A DNA stretch of 64,000 bases. Source: Petrolisthes cinctipes (Eukaryota; Arthropoda; Malacostraca; Decapoda; Porcellanidae). The stretch is taken from contig JAWQEG010000501.1 in assembly GCA_033782935.1 (NCBI GenBank), positions 2,330,501 to 2,394,500 on the forward strand, given 5' to 3'. Position numbers and translations under genes: made by a program. This document shows positions 1 through 10,755 of the stretch, piece by piece. The notes under the pieces were generated by a model. The model saw nothing but the letters and a program-made list of their open reading frames with translations, was not told the origin of the DNA and made no database searches. Within the stretch, counting starts at the first letter, position 1. Each line of letters opens with the position of its first letter.

Positions 1-153
1 GGTTAAAAACATACTGAAAATCGATCTTTTAGGTGCCCAAAAGTCGATATGTGCATGCATCTTCAGTACCCGTTTATATCTCAAATTCAGGCTCAAAACA
101 CCCGAAAATTCAATATTTTGGGGTCCCAGAAGCAATCTGTACATGCCTACTCA

Positions 154-329
154 GTGTTAGAGTATTTTCAAAATACAGGCCTAAAACATGCTGAAAATCG
201 ATATTTTAGATGCCCAAAGTCAATATGTGCATGTATCTTCTGTACCCGTTTATATCTCAAATTCAGGCTCAAAACACCCGAAAATTCAATATTTTGGGGT
301 CCCAGAAGCAATCTGTACATGCCTACTCA
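154..329 (+). repeat. Class A monomer, 176 bp (representative)
   Basis: It begins GTGTTAGAG and is followed directly by a B monomer. Diagnostic variants are TACAGGCC(C/T)AAAAC, GATATTTTAGATGCCC, CAAAGTCAATATG (one A fewer than class C, hence 176 rather than 177), GTGCATGTATCTTCTG and AATTCAATATTTTGGGG. Sixty-six of 176 bases are G or C in a closely similar copy at 655-830. A sub-variant (A2, for example 8163-8338) has AAAATTCAGGCCC and GATATTTTTGGTGCCC instead. Confidence 0.95.
162..176. other. Dyad near the monomer start (class A/C form)
   Basis: GTATTTT-C-AAAATAC is a perfect 7-bp inverted repeat around a single base, 9-23 bases into the monomer. It is present in most A and C monomers. The A2 form (AAAATTC) breaks the outer part and leaves 5-bp arms. 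No function can be assigned from the sequence. It could bind a dimeric protein or extrude a very small hairpin. Confidence 0.8.
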
Positions 330-337
330 GTGCTAGA

Positions 338-352
338 ATATTTTCAAAATAT
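338..352. other. Dyad near the monomer start (class B form)
   Basis: At the same monomer positions class B has ATATTTT-C-AAAATAT, again a perfect 7-bp inverted repeat. Both outer bases differ from the class A/C form (G to A on one arm and C to T on the other), so the pairing is kept. Confidence 0.8.
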
Positions 353-398
353 AGGCTAAAAACATGCTAAAAATCGATCTTTTAGGTGCCAAAAAGTC

Positions 399-404
399 GA
401 TATC
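399..404. other. GATATC site created by the class B deletion
   Basis: GTCGATATCTC in class B contains GATATC. Classes A and C read GTC(G/A)ATATGTG and TTTATATCTC instead and lack it, so the site marks the short monomer and recurs about every 501 bp in regular stretches. It is lost in some B copies (GATAACTC near 15692, GATACCTC near 14549 and GATATATC near 26753). Confidence 0.85.
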
Positions 405-477
405 TCAAATTCAGTCCCAAAACACCCGAAAATTCGATATTTAGGGGTCCCAGAAGCGATCTGTACATGCCTACTCC

Positions 478-654
478 GTGTTAGAGTATTTTCAAAATAC
501 ATGCTCAAAACATACTGAAAATCGATCTTTTAGGTGCCCAAAAGTCGATATGTGCATGCATCTTCAGTACCCGTTTATATCTCAAATTCAGGCTCAAAAC
601 ACCCGATAATTCAATATTTTGGGGTCCCAGAAGCAATCTGTACATGCCTACTCA
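478..654 (+). repeat. Class C monomer, 177 bp (representative)
   Basis: It begins GTGTTAGAG, then TACATGCTCAAAACATACTG, ATCGATCTTTTAGGTGC, AAAAGTCGATATG and GTGCATGCATCTTC, which contains the 8-bp palindrome TGCATGCA. Its second half resembles that of class A. A second sub-variant (C2, for example 7986-8162) has TACAGGCCAAAAACATACTG, CTTCTGTACCCG, TTCTGGCCCTAAACACCC and AGAAGCGATC, and is usually followed by A2. Confidence 0.95.
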
Positions 655-3600
655 GTGTTAGAGTATTTTCAAAATACAGGCCCAAAACATGCTGAAAATC
701 GATATTTTAGATGCCCAAAGTCAATATGTGCATGTATCTTCTGTACCCGTTTATATCTCAAATTCAGGCTCAAAACACCCGAAAATTCAATATTTTGGGG
801 TCCCAGAAGCAATCTGTACATGCCTACTCAGTGCTAGAATATTTTCAAAATATAGGCTAAAAACATGCTAAAAACCGACATTTTAGGTGCCAAAAAATCG
901 ATATCTCAAATTCAGTCCCAAAACACCCGAAAATTCGATATTTAGAGGTCCCAGAAGGTATCTGTACATGCCTACTCCGTGTTAGAGTATTTTCAAAATA
1001 CAGGTTAAAAACATACTGAAAATCGATCTTTTAGGTGCCCAAAAGTCGATATGTGCATGCATCTTCAGTACCCGTTTATATCTCAAATTCAGGCTCAAAA
1101 CACCCGAAAATTCAATATTTTGGGGTCCCAGAAGCAATCTGTACATGCCTACTCAGTGTTAGAGTATTTTCAAAATACAGGCCTAAAACATGCTGAAAAT
1201 CGATATTTTAGATGCCCAAAGTCAATATGTGCATGTATCTTCTGTACCCGTTTATATCTCAAATTCAGGCTCAAAACACCCGAAAATTCAATATTTTGGG
1301 GTCCCAGAAGCAATCTGTACATGCCTACTCAGTGCTAGAATATTTTCAAAATATAGGCTAAAAACATGCTAAAAATCGATCTTTTAGGTGCCAAAAAGTC
1401 GATATCTCAAATTCAGTCCCAAAACACCCGAAAATTCGATATTTAGGGGTCCCAGAAGCGATCTGTACATGCCTACTCCGTGTTAGAGTATTTTCAAAAT
1501 ACATGCTCAAAACATACTGAAAATCGATCTTTTAGGTGCCCAAAAGTCGATATGTGCATGCATCTTCAGTACCCGTTTATATCTCAAATTCAGGCTCAAA
1601 ACACCCGATAATTCAATATTTTGGGGTCCCAGAAGCAATCTGTACATGCCTACTCAGTGTTAGAGTATTTTCAAAATACAGGCCCAAAACATGCTGAAAA
1701 TCGATATTTTAGATGCCCAAAGTCAATATGTGCATGTATCTTCTGTACCCGTTTATATCTCAAATTCAGGCTCAAAACACCCGAAAATTCAATATTTTGG
1801 GGTCCCAGAAGCAATCTGTACATGCCTACACAGTGCTAGAATATTTTCAAAATATAGGCTAAAAACATGCTAAAAATCGACATTTTAGGTGCCAAAAAAT
1901 CGATATCTCAAATTCAGTCCCAAAACACCCGAAAATTCGATATTTAGAGGTCCCAGAAGGTATCTGTACATACCTACTCCGTGTTAGAGTATTTTCAAAA
2001 TACAGGCCAAAAACATACTGAAAATCGATCTTTTAGGTGCCCAAAAGTCGATATGTGCATGCATCTTCAGTACCCGTTTATATCTCAAATTCAGGCTCAA
2101 AACACCCGAAAATTCAATATTTTGGGGTCCCAGAAGCAATCTGTACATGCCTACACAGTGTTAGAGTATTTTCAAAATACAGGCCCAAAACATGCTGAAA
2201 ATCGATATTTTAGATGCCCAAAGTCAATATGTGCATGTATCTTCTGTACCCGTTTATATCTCAAATTCAGGCTCAAAACACCCGAAAATTCAATATTTTG
2301 GGGTCCCAGAAGCAATCTATACATGCCTACACAGTGCTAGAATATTTTCAAAATATAGGCTAAAAACATGCTAAAAATCGACATTTTAGGTGCCAAAAAA
2401 TCGATATCTCAAATTCAGTCCCAAAACACCCGAAAATTCGATATTTAGGGGTCCCAGAAGCGATCTGTACATGCCTACTCCGTGTTAGAGTATTTTCAAA
2501 ATACATGCTCAAAACATACTGAAAATCGATCTTTTAGGTGCACAAAAGTCTATATGTGCATGCATCTTCAGTACCCGTTTATATATCAAATTCAGGCTCA
2601 AAACACCCGAAAATTCAATATTTTGGGGTCCCAGAAGCAATCTGTACATGCCTACTCAGTGTTAGAGTATTTTCAAAATACAGGCCCAAAACATGCTGAA
2701 AATTGATATTTTAGATGCCCAAAGTCAATATGTGCATGTATCTTCTGTACCCGTTTATATCTCAAATTCAGGATCAAAACACCCGAAAATTCAATATTTT
2801 GGGGTCCAGGAAGCAATCTGTACATGCCTACACAGTGCTAGAATATTTTCAAAATATAGGCTAAAAACATGCTAAAAACCGACATTTTAGGTGCCAAAAA
2901 ATCGATATCTCAAATTCAGTCCCAAAACACCCGAAAATTCGATATTTAGAGGTCCCAGAAGGTATCTGTACATGCCTACTCCGTGTTAGAGTATTTTCAA
3001 AATACAGGTTAAAAACATACTGAAAATCGATCTTTTAGGTGCCCAAAAGTCGATATGTGCATGCATCTTCAGTACCCGTTTATATCTCAAATTCAGGCTC
3101 AAAACACCCGAAAATTCAATATTTTGGGGTCCCAGAAGCAATCTGTACATGCCTACTCAGTGTTAGAGTATTTTCAAAATACAGGCCTAAAACATGCTGA
3201 AAATCGATATTTTAGATGCCCAAAGTCAATATGTGCATGTATCTTCTGTACCCGTTTATATCTCAAATTCAGGCTCAAAACACCCGAAAATTCAATACTT
3301 TGGGGTCCCAGAAGCAATCTGTACATGCCTACACAGTGCTAGAATATTTTCAAAATATAGGCTAAAAACATGCTAAAAATCGATCTTTTAGGTGCCAAAA
3401 AGTCGATATCTCAAATTCAGTCCCAAAACACCCGAAAATTCGATATTTAGGGGTCCCAGAAGCGATCTGTACATGCCTACTCCGTGTTAGAGTATTTTCA
3501 AAATACATGCTCAAAACATACTGAAAATCGATCTTTTAGGTGCAAAAAAGTCGATATGTGCATGCATCTTCAGTACCCGTTTATATATCAAATTCAGGCT

Positions 3601-4663
3601 CAAAACACCCGAAAATTCAATATTTTGGGGTCCCAGAAGCAATCTGTACATGCCTACTCAGTGTTAGAGTATTTTCAAAATACAGGCCCAAAACATGCTG
3701 AAAATCGATATTTTAGATGCCCAAAGTCAATATGTGCATGTATCTTCTGTACCCGTTTATATCTCAAATTCAGGCTCAAAACACCCGAAAATTCAATATT
3801 TTGGGGTCCCAGAAGCAATCTGTACATGCCTACACAGTGCTAGAATATTTTCAAAATATAGGCTAAAAACATGCTAAAAATCGACATTATAGGTGCCAAA
3901 AAATCGATATCTCAAATTCAGTCCCAAAACACCCGAAAATTCGATATTTAGAGGTCCCAGAAGGTATCTGTACATGCCTACTCCGTGTTAGAGTATTTTC
4001 AAAATACAGGTTAAAAACATACTGAAAATCGATCTTTTAGGTGCCCAAAAGTCGATATGTGCATGCATCTTCAGTACCCGTTTATATCTCAAATTCAGGC
4101 TCAAAACCCCCGAAAATTCAATATTTTGGGGTCCCAGAAGCAATCTGTACATGCCTACTCAGTGTTAGAGTATTTTCAAAATAAAGGCCTAAAACATGCT
4201 GAAAATCGATATTTTAGATGCCCAAAGACAATATGTGCATGTATCTTCTGTACCCGTTTATATCTCAAATTCAGGCTCAAAACACCCGAAAATTCAATAC
4301 TTTGGGGTCCCAGAAGCAATCTGTACATGCCTACACAGTTGCTAGAATATTTTCAAAATATAGGCTAAAAACATGCTAAAAATCGATCTTTTAGGTGCCA
4401 AAAAGTCGATATCTCAAATTCAGTCCCAAAACACCCGAAAATTCGATATTTAGGGGTCCCAGAAGCGATCTGTACATGCCTACTCCGTGTTAGAGTATTT
4501 TCAAAATACATGCTCAAAACATACTGAAAATCGATCTTTTAGGTGCACAAAAGTCGATATGTGCATGCATCTTCTGTACCCGTTTATATCTCAAATTCAG
4601 GCTCAAAACACCCGAAAATTCAATATTTTGGGGTCCCAGAAGCAATCTGTACATGCCTACACA

Positions 4664-5440
4664 GTGCTAGAATATTTTCAAAATATAGGCTAAAAACATG
4701 CTAAAAATCGACATTTTAGGTGCCAAAAAATCGATATCTTAAATTCAGTCCCAAAACACCCGAAAATTCGATATTTAGAGATCCCAGAAGGTATTTGTAT
4801 ATGCCTACTCCGTGTTAGAGTATTTTTTCAAAATACAGGCCAAAAACATATTGAAAATCGATCTTTTAGGTGCCTAAAAGTCGATATGTGCATGCATCTT
4901 CTGTACCCGTTTATATCTCAAATTCTGGCCCTAAACACCCGAAAATTCGATATTTTGGGGTCCCAGAAGCGATCTGTACATGCCTACTCCGTGTTAGAGT
5001 ATTTTCAAAATTCAGGCCCAAAACATGCTGAAAATCGATATTTTTGGTGCACAAAATCAATATGTGCATGTATCTTCTGTACCCGTTTATATCTCAAATT
5101 CAGGCTCAAAACACCCGAAAATTCAATATTTTGGGGTCCCAGAAGCAATCTGTACATGCCTACTTAGTGTTAGAGTATTTTCAAAATACAGGCCCAAAAC
5201 ATGCTGAAAATCGATATTTTAGATGCCCAAAGTCAATATATGCATGTATCTTCTGTACCCGTTTATATCTCAAATTCAGGCTCAAAACACCCGAAAATTC
5301 AATACTTTGGGGTCCCAGAAGCAATGTGTACATGCCTACACAGTGCTAGAATATTTTCTAAATATAGGCTAAAAACATGCTAAAAATCGACATTTTAGGT
5401 GCCAAAAAATCGATATCTCAAATTCAGTCCCAAAACACCC
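4664..5440 (+). repeat. Irregular transition zone
   Basis: A C monomer (4487-4663) is followed directly by B (4664-4811), with class A missing. Then comes a C2-like monomer with two extra T residues (GTATTTTTTCAAAATAC, near 4820) and an A2 monomer with GTGCACAAAATC. Two A-type monomers then stand side by side before the next B. Point variants are more frequent here than in the preceding block (for example CTTAAATTC near 4738 and TTTGTATATGCC near 4793). Confidence 0.75.
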
Positions 5441-7936
5441 GAAAACTCGATATTTAGAGGTCCCAGAAGGTATCTGTACATGCCTACTCCGTGTTAGAGT
5501 ATTTTCAAAATACAGGCCAAAAACATACTGAAAATCGATCTTTTAGGTGCCCAAAAGTCGATATGTGCATGCATCTTCTGTACCCGTTTATATCTCAAAT
5601 TCTGGCCCTAAACACCCGAAAATTTGATATTTTGGGGTCCAAGAAGCGATCTGTACATGCCTACTCCGTGTTAGAGTATTTTCAAAATTCAGGCCAAAAA
5701 CATGCTGAAAATCGATATTTTTGGTGCCCAAAGTCAATATGTGCATGTATCTTCTGTACCCGTTTATATCTCAAATTCAGGCTCAAAACACCCGAAAATT
5801 CAATATTTTGGGGTCCCAGAAGCAATCTGTACATGCCTACTCAGTGCTAGAATATTTTCAAAATATAGGCTAAAAACATGCTAAAAATCGATCTTTTAGG
5901 TGCCAAAAAGTCGATATCTCAAATTCAGTCCCAAAACACCCGAAAATTCGATATTTAGGGGTCCCAGAAGCAATCTGTACATGCCTACTCCGTGTTAGAG
6001 TATTTTCAAAATACATGCTCAAAACATACTGAAAATCGATCTTTTAGGTGCACAAAAGTCGATATGTGCATGCATCTTCTGTACCCGTTTATATCTCAAA
6101 TTCAGGCTCAAAACACCCGAAAATTCAATATTTTGGGGTCCCAGAAGCAATCTGTACATTCCTACTCAGTGCTAGAGTATTTTCAAAATACAGGCCCAAA
6201 ACATGCTGAAAATCGATATTTTAGATGCCCAAAGTCAATATGTGCATGTATCTTCTGTACCCGTTTATATCTCAAATTCAGGCTCAAAAAACCCGAAAAT
6301 TCAATATTTTGGGGTCCCAGAAGCAATCTGTACATGCCTACTCAGTGTTAGAGTATTTTCAAAATACAGGCCCAAAACATGCTGAAAATCGATATTTTAG
6401 ATGCCCAAAGTCAATATGTGCATGTATCTTCCGTACCCGTTTATATCTCAAATTCAGGCTCAAAACACCCGAAAATTCAATATTTTGGGGCCCCAGAAGC
6501 AATCTGTACATGCCTACACAGTGCTAGAATATTTTCAAAATATAGGCTAAAAACATGCTAAAAATCGATCTTTTAGGTGCCAAAAAATCGATATCTCAAA
6601 TTCAGTCCCAAAACACACGAAAATTCGATATTTAGAGGTCCCAGAAGGTATCTGTACATGCCTACTCCGTGTTAGAGTATTTTCAACATTCAGGCCCAAA
6701 ACATGCTGAAAATCGATATTTTTGGTGCCCAAAGTCATGTATCTTCTGTACCCGTTTATATCTCAAATTCAGGCTCAAAACACCCGAAAATTCAATATTT
6801 TGGGGTCCCAGAAGCAATCTGTACATGACTACTCATTGCTAGAATATTTTCAAAATATAGGCTAAAAACATGCTAAAAATCGATCTTTTAGGTGCCAAAA
6901 AGTCGATATCTCAAATTCAGTCCCAAAACACCCGAAAATTTGATATTTAGGGTTCCCAGAAGCGATCTGTACATGCCTTCTCCGTGTTAGAATATTTTCA
7001 AAATACATGCTCAAAACATACTGAAAATCGATCTTTTAGGTGCACAAAAGTCGATATGTGCATGCATCTTCAGTACCCGTTTATATCTCAAATTCAGGCT
7101 CAAAACACCCGAAAATTTGATATTTTGGGGTCCCAGAAGCAATCTGTACATGCCTACTCAGTGTTAGAGTATTTTCAAAATACAGGCCCAAAACATGCTG
7201 AAAATCGATATTTTAGATGCCCAAAGTCAATATGTGCATGTATCTTCTGTACCCGTTTATATCTCAAATTCAGGCTCAAAACACCCGAAAATTCAATATT
7301 TTGGGGTCCCAGTAGCAATCTGTACATGCCTACTCAGTGCTAGAATATTTTCAAAATATAGGCTAAAAACATGCTAAAAATCGATCTTTTAGGTGCCAAA
7401 AAGTCGATATCTCAAATTCAGTCCCAAAACACCCGAAAATTCGATATTTAGAGGTCCCAGAAGCGATCTGTACATGCCTACTCCGTGTTAGAGTATTTTC
7501 AAAATACATGCTCAAAACATACTGAAAATCGATCTTTTAGGTGCACAAAAGTCGATATGTGCATGCATCTTCAGTACCCGTTTATATCTCAAATTCAGGC
7601 TCAAAACACCCGAAAATTCAATATTTTGGGGTCCCAGAAGCAATCTGTACATGCCTACTCAGTGTTAGAGTATTTTCAAAATACAGGCCCAAAACATGCT
7701 GAAAATCGATATTTTAGATGCCCAAAGTCAATATGTGCATGTATCTTCTGTACCCGTTTATATCTCGAATTCAGGCTCAAAACACCCGAAAATTCAATAT
7801 TTTGGGGTCCCAGAAGCAATCTGTACATGCCTACACAGTGCTAGAATATTTTCAAAATATAGGCTAAAAACATGCTAAAAATCGACATTTTAGGTGCCAA
7901 AAAATCGATATCTCAAATTCAGTCCCAAAACACCCG
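5440..7936 (+). repeat. 2.8-kb unit, copy 1 (2,495 bp, shortened)
   Basis: Recognised by private variants shared with the next two copies: CGAAAACTCGATATT (C at 5446), GGGGTCCAAGAAGCGATC (near 5636), TGTACATTCCTAC (near 6151), CTCAAAAAACCCG (near 6283), CCGTACCCG (near 6430), GGGGCCCCAG (near 6488), the 9-bp deletion in CAAAGTCATGTATC (near 6733) and CCCAGTAGCAATC (near 7310). Relative to copies 2 and 3 it lacks 324 bp, exactly one B (148) plus one A-like monomer (176). The join near 6168 gives a hybrid start, GTGCTAGAGTATT. Unit phase is arbitrary. Confidence 0.88.
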
Positions 7937-8486
7937 AAAACTCGATATTTAGAGGTCCCAGAAGGTATCTGTACATGCCTACTCCGTGTTAGAGTATTTT
8001 CAAAATACAGGCCAAAAACATACTGAAAATCGATCTTTTAGGTGCCCAAAAGTCGATATGTGCATGCATCTTCTGTACCCGTTTATATCTCAAATTCTGG
8101 CCCTAAACACCCGAAAATTTGATATTTTGGGGTCCAAGAAGCGATCTGTACATGCCTACTCCGTGTTAGAGTATTTTCAAAATTCAGGCCAAAAACATGC
8201 TGAAAATCGATATTTTTGGTGCCCAAAGTCAATATGTGCATGTATCTTCTGTACCCGTTTATATCTCAAATTCAGGCTCAAAACACCCGAAAATTCAATA
8301 TTTTGGGGTCCCAGAAGCAATCTGTACATGCCTACTCAGTGCTAGAATATTTTCAAAATATAGGCTAAAAACATGCTAAAAATCGATCTTTTAGGTGCCA
8401 AAAAGTCGATATCTCAAATTCAGTCCCAAAACACCCGAAAATTCGATATTTAGGGGTCCCAGAAGCAATCTGTACATGCCTACTCC
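7485..8486 (+). repeat. Canonical 1,002-bp hexamer C1-A1-B2-C2-A2-B1
   Basis: This is a clean example of the larger repeat used through much of the window. The trimer 7485-7985 (C1-A1-B2, 501 bp) is followed by 7986-8486 (C2-A2-B1, 501 bp). C2 is 7986-8162, A2 8163-8338 and B1 8339-8486. The alternation recurs at many places, for example around 27,658-28,511 and 57,132-57,622, though often with monomers missing. Confidence 0.85.
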
Positions 8487-10755
8487 GTGTTAGAGTATTT
8501 TCAAAATACATGCTCAAAACATACTGAAAATCGATCTTTTAGGTGCACAAAAGTCGATATGTGCATGCATCTTCTGTACCCGTTTATATCTCAAATTCAG
8601 GCTCAAAACACCCGAAAATTCAATATTTTGGAGTCCCAGAAGCAATCTGTACATTCCTACACAGTGCTAGAATATTTTCAAAATATAGGCTAAAAACATG
8701 CTAAAAATCGACATTTTAGGTGCCAAAAAATCGATATCTCAAATTCAGTCCCAAAACACCCGAAAATTCGATATTTAGAGGTCCCAGAAGGTATCTGTAC
8801 ATGCCTACTCCGTGTTAGAGTATTCTCAAAATACATGCTCATAACATACTGAAAATCGATCTTTTTGGTGCCCAAAGTCAATATGTGCATGCATCTTCAG
8901 TACCCGTTTATATCTCAAATTCAGGCTCAAAACACCCGAAAATTCAATATTTTGGGGTCCCAGAAGCAATCTGTACATGCCTACTCAGTGTTAGAGTATT
9001 TTCAAAATACAGGCCCAAAACATGCTGAAAATCGATATTTTAGATGCCCAAAGTCAATATGTGCATGTATCTTCTGTACCCGTTTATATCTCAAATTCAG
9101 GCTCAAAAAACCCGAAAATTCAATATTTTGGGGTCCCAGAAGCAATCTGTACATGCCTACTCAGTGTTAGAGTATTTTCAAAATACAGGCCCAAAACATG
9201 CTGAAAATCGATATTTTAGATGCCCAAAGTCAATATGTGCATGTATCTTCCGTACCCGTTTATATCTCAAATTCAGGCTCAAAACACCCGAAAATTCAAT
9301 ATTTTGGGGCCCCAGAAGCAATCTGTACATGCCTACACAGTGCTAGAATATTTTCAAAATATAGGCTAAAAACATGCTAAAAATCGATCTTTTAGGTGCC
9401 AAAAAATCGATATCTCAAATTCAGTCCCAAAACACACGAAAATTCGATATTTAGAGGTCCCAGAAGGTATCTGTACATGCCTACTCCGTGTTAGAGTATT
9501 TTCAACATTCAGGCCCAAAACATGCTGAAAATCGATATTTTTGGTGCCCAAAGTCATGTATCTTCTGTACCCGTTTATATCTCAAATTCAAGCTCAAAAC
9601 ACCCGAAAATTCAATATTTTGGGGTCCCAGAAGCAATCTGTACATGCCTACTCATTGCTAGAATATTTTCAAAATATAGGCTAAAAACATGCTAAAAATC
9701 GATCTTTTAGGTGCCAAAAAGTCGATATCTCAAATTCAGTCCCAAAACACCCGAAAATTTGATATTTAGGGGTCCCAGAAGCGATCTGTACATGCCTTCT
9801 CCGTGTTAGAATATTTTCAAAATACATGCTCAAAACATACTGAAAATCGATCTTTTAGGTGCACAAAAGTCGATATGTGCATGCATCTTCAGTACCCGTT
9901 TATATCTCAAATTCAGGCTCAAAACACCCGAAAATTTGATATTTTGGGGTCCCAGAAGCAATCTGTACATGCCTACTCAGTGTTAGAGTATTTTCAAAAT
10001 ACAGGCCCAAAACATGCTGAAAATCGATATTTTAGATGCCCAAAGTCAATATGTGCATGTATCTTCTGTACCCGTTTATATCTCAAATTCAGGCTCAAAA
10101 CACCCGAAAATTCAATATTTTGGGGTCCCAGTAGCAATCTGTACATGCCTACTCAGTGCTAGAATATTTTCAAAATATAGGCTAAAAACATGCTAAAAAT
10201 CGATCTTTTAGGTGCCAAAAAGTCGATATCTCAAATTCAGTCCCAAAACACCCGAAAATTCGATATTTAGAGGTCCCAGAAGCGATCTGTACATGCCTAC
10301 TCCGTGTTAGAGTATTTTCAAAATAAATGCTCAAAACATACTGAAAATCGATCTTTTAGGTGCACAAAAGTCGATATGTGCATGCATCTTCAGTACCCGT
10401 TTATATCTCAAATTCAGGCTCAAAACACCCGAAAATTCAATATTTTGGGGTCCCAGAAGCAATCTGTACATGCCTACTCAGTGTTAGAGTATTTTCAAAA
10501 TACAGGCCCAAAACATGCTGAAAATCGATATTTTAGATGCCCAAAGTCAATATGTGCATGTATCTTCTGTACCCGTTTATATCTCGAATTCAGGCTCAAA
10601 ACACCCGAAAATTCAATATTTTGGGGTCCCAGAAGCAATCTGTACATGCCTACACAGTGCTAGAATATTTTCAAAATATAGGCTAAAAACATGCTAAAAA
10701 TCGACATTTTAGGTGCCAAAAAATCGATATCTCAAATTCAGTCCCAAAACACCCG
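7937..10755 (+). repeat. 2.8-kb unit, copy 2 (2,819 bp)
   Basis: Carries the same private variants as its neighbours, at a constant offset of 2,819 bp from copy 3 (for example 9044 and 11863, 9366 and 12185, 9803 and 12622). It includes the B plus A-like pair 8664-8987 that is absent from copy 1. That A-like monomer has the rare GTATTCTCAAAATAC. Private single changes include CTCATAACATAC near 8838, GGAGTCCC near 8630 and AAATAAATGC near 10322. Confidence 0.9.

Larger units (their letters stand above)
330..477 (+). repeat. Class B short monomer, 148 bp (representative, B1)
   Basis: It begins GTGCTAGAATATT and is shorter because it lacks 29 bp found in class C between GTCGATAT and CTCAAATTC. 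The deletion joins two ATAT tetranucleotides and creates an EcoRV-type GATATC. Its 3' half is also distinct (CAGTCCCAAAAC, TTCGATATTTAGGGGTCCC, AGAAGCGATC). Two sub-variants exist. B1 has ATCGATCTTTT with AGGGGTCCCAGAAGCGATC. B2 (for example 831-978) has CGACATTTT, an extra A-run variant CAAAAAATCG, and AGAGGTCCCAGAAGGTATC. Confidence 0.95.
1..4663 (+). repeat. Regular 1,002-bp higher-order block
   Basis: Monomers run A-B-C-A-B-C with exact spacing. Unit starts are 154, 1156, 2158, 3160 and 4162. Within a unit the two trimers differ: the first B has ATCGATCTTTT/AGCGATC, the second has CGACATTTT/AGGTATC. The C after the second B begins TACAGGTTAAAAAC. Copies one and two differ at only a few bases, including the private ACCCGATAATTC at about 602 and 1604. 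The third unit carries a B with a B2-like 5' end and a B1-like 3' end (2334-2481). Regularity ends after 4162-4338 (one extra T in CAGTTGCTAG) and a C monomer at 4487-4663. Confidence 0.92.

Noticed and set aside
442..458. CENP-B box-like string in class B (ATTCGATATTTAGGGGT nearby, at about 432-448)
   Set aside because: It matches seven of the nine core positions of the mammalian box (TTCG and GGG fit), but the central A and the C of CGGG are missing. The B2 form fits worse, and classes A and C1 lack the CG. This is weak enough to be chance.
553..560. TGCATGCA palindrome in class C as a protein-binding site
   Set aside because: It is an 8-bp palindrome shared by all class C copies through descent. 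Class A has GTGCATGTATC instead, and nothing else points to a bound factor.
6547..6738. Short open frames on the minus strand (63-104 codons), for example here and at 26681-26995
   Set aside because: They are reverse-strand readings of the same B/A monomers and recur only where the repeat recurs. Nothing suggests coding.
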